Source: Ceratodon purpureus (lineage: Eukaryota > Streptophyta > Bryopsida > Pseudoditrichales > Ditrichaceae). Taken from it: DNA of 64,000 nucleotides. Positions 59,890 through 64,000 of this stretch are shown here, piece after piece. The number at the start of each line of letters is the position of its first letter. Positions within the stretch are counted from its first letter, which is position 1. The notes under the pieces were generated by a model. It had not been told where the DNA came from, did not search any database, and was given only the letters and a program-made list of their open reading frames with translations. A program made the translations under genes and the position numbers. Location of the stretch: assembly GCA_014871385.1 (NCBI GenBank), contig CM026428.1:15158476-15222475 (forward strand), read 5' to 3'.

Positions 59890-60817
59890 CCCCTAAAGAT
59901 TCAAGCCGTTTTTGAACCTACAAAACCAAAAACTCTGATTTTTGACAACCTTGTAGAAGTTGAAGTATGATTCTTAATTTTTTAATTTTTTGATACATCC
60001 AGCCGTAAGATCTTAAACCTTGCTACTTGCACCAAAACCAAGTCAAATTTTAACGGTTGGATCTTTACCATTTGTGAGATTATAACGTTCAAAGTTTACT
60101 GTTTTTTTTTTTCTTGACTTTGCGCGAAAGGCATACTCTAAATGGTGCCAAGGGAGACTTGATTATTGCTACCTCAAAAATTTTGCTCATATTTTTTTCC
60201 AGGTAGGTAATTAAGTTGAGCACCTCCATGCAAAATTTTAGAGTCTCATTACGCTTTGTGGCCTTCATGCAAATTATTATCGAGAAGAAGGTACAAAAAC
60301 CACAATCTGGTAAAACTTAAATGACGTGAAATGCTTTTGGTTTTTTTAAAAAGTGAATGGTTAAAAGTTACATCCATGAGTTTTTGAATTATTGGAAAAA
60401 ACAAATTCGAAAAATTCCTAAATCTCAAATTTTGACAAATTTTGAAAGAAAAATTTGTAAAATTACCAAAAACTGTAAAGGTTGTTTTTGTGATTTTTGG
60501 AGGTTGCCCTTGTAAAATTGGTAAGCTTTTTGACTTAGTCCACTTTGGATCTGGAGTAGTGAATTGCTTACGAACACATTTCAAAAAAAAAGTTCTAAAA
60601 AAACCTAATTTTAAAGTGCTCGTTTTGGACTTGAAACCTAAAATTTCTAGATGAAGGTTTTGAAAGTGAAATTTGGCTTTGAAAATTTTGCCACATACAC
60701 TTTGCGGTATAAGGAGCATCCAATAAAATTCTTAGGCAGAAATATTACTTTTAACCCCTTCATCTATACTGCCCGAAACAGCCGAGAGCCATTTTGGATT
60801 TGTATAACCTTTAGGGG
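59890..60817 (+). mobile_element. TTAA-family element with TTAT target duplication (copy T6)
   Basis: 928 bp, colinear with and very similar to 12251-13179. It starts CCCCTAAAGATTCAAGCC and ends ...ACCTTTAGGGG. The four bases outside both ends read TTAT (59886-59889, 60818-60821) in direct orientation, so they are a target duplication and not part of the inverted repeat. The box CCGTAAGATCTT is at 60003 (113 bp from the end). No transposase; the 156-codon minus ORF inside is AT-rich noise also present in broken form in T3. Confidence 0.88.
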
Positions 60818-60821
60818 TTAT

Positions 60822-62969
60822 ACAAGATTTGTGGGATTTAATTTTTTTTGTTTATTTATTTTTGGACAGTGAACATCAAAGCAAAAATTATGCTATCCAA
60901 TGAGATTTTAAAAACTTTTGGACAATTTGGGCAATTATGCAACACCTTTCTATTACCCTTGAGATTCTTTTTACAATAGTTTACATAGACTTCTTGAAGT
61001 TGTCAAAATTACCTTTTGATGATGCATAAATTTCATTCCAAGAGGTACCAAAGTTTTAACATAGTGGTAGAGAAGGTGCAAAAAGACCTTTTCTTCCTCC
61101 ACATTTCTAGACATAAAAATAAGAGATTTTGTATTTTTTTTTAAATCTTAAATTCATATTTGACTACTTAAAGGACAAACTATAATCTTTGTAATAAGCT
61201 TTCAATTAGAATTTTTTAAAGATTGAATTCACAAAAAAATGTAAATGACATAGTTTAAGACCTCTTTCTATTACAAGAATTTTTAACATACTCCAGTTCA
61301 TGTGAAATTTCCAAATCTAATATAAATAGAACCAAACATTAAATGGATTGTGATAGATAAAAATACAAATTTGACAAGTGCAAAAATGTTGTTGTCTTTA
61401 TTTCAATTGCTAAAATTTTCAAAAATAAACTTCCACATTCTTTTTGTTGTTACTAATAAGGTCATATGAATGTAAGTGAAAAGGAAATAATTTTTTTCGT
61501 TTGTGAGCTTAATAAAAATTAAAAGTATTTTTACATAAATATAAGTCAAGAACTTTTAAATGCTAAATATTTGAATTCATCAAAAACTGTGATTTTCATT
61601 TTTGAACAAATATTGACAATGAAATACATGTAATAAGTCAATAAGAATGGCATGACATAGATGTATTTATGTTAAGAAAAAAAACAAACCACAAATACTA
61701 CTACACAATCACATCACATTAAAAGTGATCTAAATAAATAAATAAAAACCATTAACACACAAAAGACACTTAAATTAGATAGAAATACCTATTTCAATTT
61801 TAAAACATAATTTTTACAACCACTTTTAAGGCGTAACACTATTTGCATGACATTTTAGAGATGAAAAATATTCAACAACATTTTTTTCCAAAATTATTTG
61901 GATGAAAAAAATAATTTTGGAAAAAAATGTTGTTGAAGTGAACACCATTAGATTAAACTATTTCAAAAGAAGTTCAACTTGGTCAAGTTTTAATCATATC
62001 TAAATTAAAAAAACAAATCAACATTTTTCTAGTCTAAAAAATCCACTATTTCAAGAAATTAACAATGTTATAAATTTTTTTTTTCATTTTTTTCTTAAAG
62101 ATGTGGCTAATGATATTAACTAATCAAATGAAATTTAAAGTACTAAAGATAGACATTCAAATCTTTGATAAATTTTCTTAAACACAATACATTGAAAATA
62201 ATTAACAAAGATTGAATATAATTTTTGAATTTTCAATCTTTTTGTTAATTTCTAATCATAATGATTTATATTCTTTTTTCTATAACGAACTTCATTGAAA
62301 TTGTAGAAATCATATATTACAAAACATTTAAAAAACCAAGGTTTGCAAGGGTTAATATGCACTCGAAGAAACTAAAATAATTATACATTTTGTACTTCCA
62401 AATCACATGAAAACTCAAAAGCGTATGCACATGACCTTGAAGCATCAACCAATAAAATTAAAGAATTTCAATTATAAATCATCAAATTTGAAAACTTTAA
62501 CAAATAGATGAAAATGGACCTTGTCATTTCCAAATGTGCAATTATTTAAACTCGTAAAACAAATTTAAAAATGACCTTTGAAGCATTATAAGCATTTTAT
62601 CATCCATTAAATAGCATATAAAAAAATTATTTATCTTAGAATACAACTAAGAATATCATTCAAATGGGACCTTTAAATACAAAGTATTAACAAGAAACTT
62701 ATTAATAAAGCAAACAACTACTAGTGTCGCTAGCCATAGAAAGACAAAAAATCAAAGGGGAAAAAATATGATTTGGCTGTATTTGAATCTCTTTCATTGA
62801 AGTATTTATTTTGATGATGCTGAATACCTTAGCTACATCTAAGATTTGGTACAAATATAATTAATATGGTCTTCTTTGAGATAGTGCAATCTCTTCAATA
62901 TAATTTAATTCATTTAAAAATAAAAATAAAGTCTAAAAAGTGTGTTTATGTCACACATCAAGTTCTTAA
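60822..62969. other. Very AT-rich intergenic DNA
   Basis: No ORF of interest. Holds the perfect hairpin at 61871-61937. Confidence 0.5.
61871..61937. repeat. Perfect 29-bp inverted repeat (hairpin)
   Basis: The arms, TTCAACAACATTTTTTTCC continuing to AAAATTATTT (61871-61899) and its exact reverse complement (61909-61937), are separated by a 9-base loop. Could be a tiny fold-back element, a small-RNA precursor-like hairpin, or an inverted duplication from replication slippage. Confidence 0.85.
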
Positions 62970-63487
62970 CCCCTAAAGTTCGTTGATTATGTTTCAAAGA
63001 AGTTAGTCAAAAACTACAATTTCTGGTCCACAATATGTGTAGAAGATGAAAAAGTTATTTTTAGAATTACCACCGTAAGATCTTGAAGTTAGCACCTATT
63101 ATGATGTCATGGAAAAAATTGAACATTTTTTACCGAGCGGATTGCTAGATTATAACATTTGAAGTTCAAAAAATGTTTTTTTCAAAAGGTGCCCAAGAGG
63201 ATCAGCCGTGTTTGACTGCGTGTCGTGTGAGATTCTTACACCAAAGAGGTTGGGATTTTTGGGAATTCCTACTAATCACTATATAATGTACATGCGTTCC
63301 AAATTTGAGAAAGATTGCACAAATATAACCATGCGAAAAAAAGGCTGCAATTAGAACATCCTCCAAGTTTTTGTCCAATTACGTATGTGGTTTTCATTTT
63401 TTTTCTCCCTGTGGTTTTTAGAACAGTTTGCGAATCCCAACGGTCAAATTATGAATCACACAAGCACTTTCTATTTTTTTTTTTTTT
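62970..63487 (+). mobile_element. TTAA-family element, right end missing (copy T7)
   Basis: Starts CCCCTAAAGTTCG after TTAA (62966-62969), with CCGTAAGATCTT at 63073 (103 bp in) and an ATAACATTTGAAG-type box near 63152. No right terminus is seen before the abrupt change to GC-rich DNA at about 63490, so the copy is truncated or interrupted. Confidence 0.6.
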
Positions 63488-64000
63488 AAATTACAAAAAA
63501 AGTAATTCAGTGAGGGGGATCATTGAAAATCCACCAAAAAAAGAAAAAAAAGAAATGGGGAGCAGCGCCACTGCCAGAGTGCACCCCCACTGCCCACCCT
63601 GTCCCATCGAGGGCGGTACAGTGCGTGCCCCCCACTCCCCCCCCACCCCCCCCCCGCTCTTTCCGAATGGACTTCCTGGACCTGACTGCAGTGGCCCGCC
63701 AGGGCAGCCCGGGTCTTGCAGACCCCACACTGTGTACCCCCCGACGCCCATGCACCGCACAAGCACTCGGGTTGGCCCTCGCGCCCCCTCTTGGCGATCC
63801 CGCCCCGCCTCCTCCCCGCCCGACCCGCCCCGCCTAGTCGTCTCCCGACCCCGCCCCGCTGGGGGACGACCCAGCATAGTCGTCTTCCGACCCCGCCTAG
63901 TCACCCATCCCTTTGCCCTTGCATGGGACCACAGTTGGTGGGATGCCATTGGCTACGGGGTGGCCATGTGCTCCTCCCTCCATGTGCCCTTGGTCCGCCT
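63488..64000 (-). mobile_element. GC-rich insert, possible retroelement, runs off the window
   Basis: A sudden change from very AT-rich to very GC-rich at about 63540-63570. Read on the minus strand it ends in A-rich sequence (GTAATTTAAAAAAAA at about 63475-63495), as expected of a retroposed 3' tail. It contains CCGACCCCGCC(C/T) and TAGTCGTCT(C/T)CCGAC repeats (about 63835-63900). Both strands keep ORFs open (Gly/Arg-rich or Pro-rich), which are compositional artefacts. Identity unknown. Confidence 0.4.

Noticed and set aside
63491..63949. 152-codon Gly/Arg-rich ORF at the window end
   Set aside because: Both strands are open because of extreme GC content; no domain.

Overview
This is nuclear DNA of a land plant. 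It contains a plant trans-Golgi Qa-SNARE gene with eight short exons, an AP2/ERF transcription factor, a tRNA-Leu(UAA), GT-AG introns and many transposon relics typical of plants. The window is AT-rich and gene-poor. The gene set (compact SYP4, A-6-like DREB/ERF, a small SDDCCDY-motif protein, few long terminal repeat elements) fits a bryophyte, perhaps a moss. That placement is an inference, not a proof.

Layout: 0.1-1.9 kb holds a nested pair of TTAA-flanked elements. 6.8-10.4 kb (minus) is a complete SYP41/42/43-type syntaxin gene (324 aa, rebuilt from splice sites), with a minisatellite just upstream. 11.7-13.2 kb has a small MITE and another TTAA element. 16.7 kb has a Tc1/mariner transposase relic. 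17.6 kb is a 127-aa single-exon gene. 18.8-19.9 kb is a decayed leucine-rich-repeat gene and 20.06 kb a tRNA-Leu. 21.0-22.3 kb (minus) is the AP2/ERF gene with a long leader. 28.8-30.6 kb is a 1.8-kb element with perfect 17-bp inverted ends that carries a first exon resembling a sulfhydryl oxidase (QSOX). 31.4-33.2 kb is a Mutator-like element with arms of about 370 bp and a MITE inside it. 33.6-35.8 kb is a large fold-back. 36.6-38.4 kb (minus) is a two-exon, 467-aa gene with an N-terminal Cys/His motif. 41.1-44.1 kb is a stack of nested elements, including one MITE inserted head-to-tail inside its own twin. 47.4-48.1 kb is a 5'-truncated LINE with a 13-bp target duplication and a poly-C tract. 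51.2-52.6 kb (minus) is an internally deleted pogo/Tigger-like transposase. 54.8-56.0 kb is a threefold repeat upstream of a 126-aa orphan ORF. 59.9-60.8 kb and 63.0 kb hold further TTAA elements, and the last 0.5 kb is a GC-rich foreign-looking insert.

The most interesting signal is a family of at least seven non-autonomous elements with CCCCTAA(A/G)... ends, TTAA (once TTAT) target duplications and a subterminal AAGATCTT-containing box 103-113 bp from one end. These features resemble piggyBac-type transposition, which is unusual for a land plant. No matching transposase lies in the window. The functional genes appear unrelated to each other: vesicle fusion, transcription control and plant-specific proteins, spaced between transposon-rich DNA.
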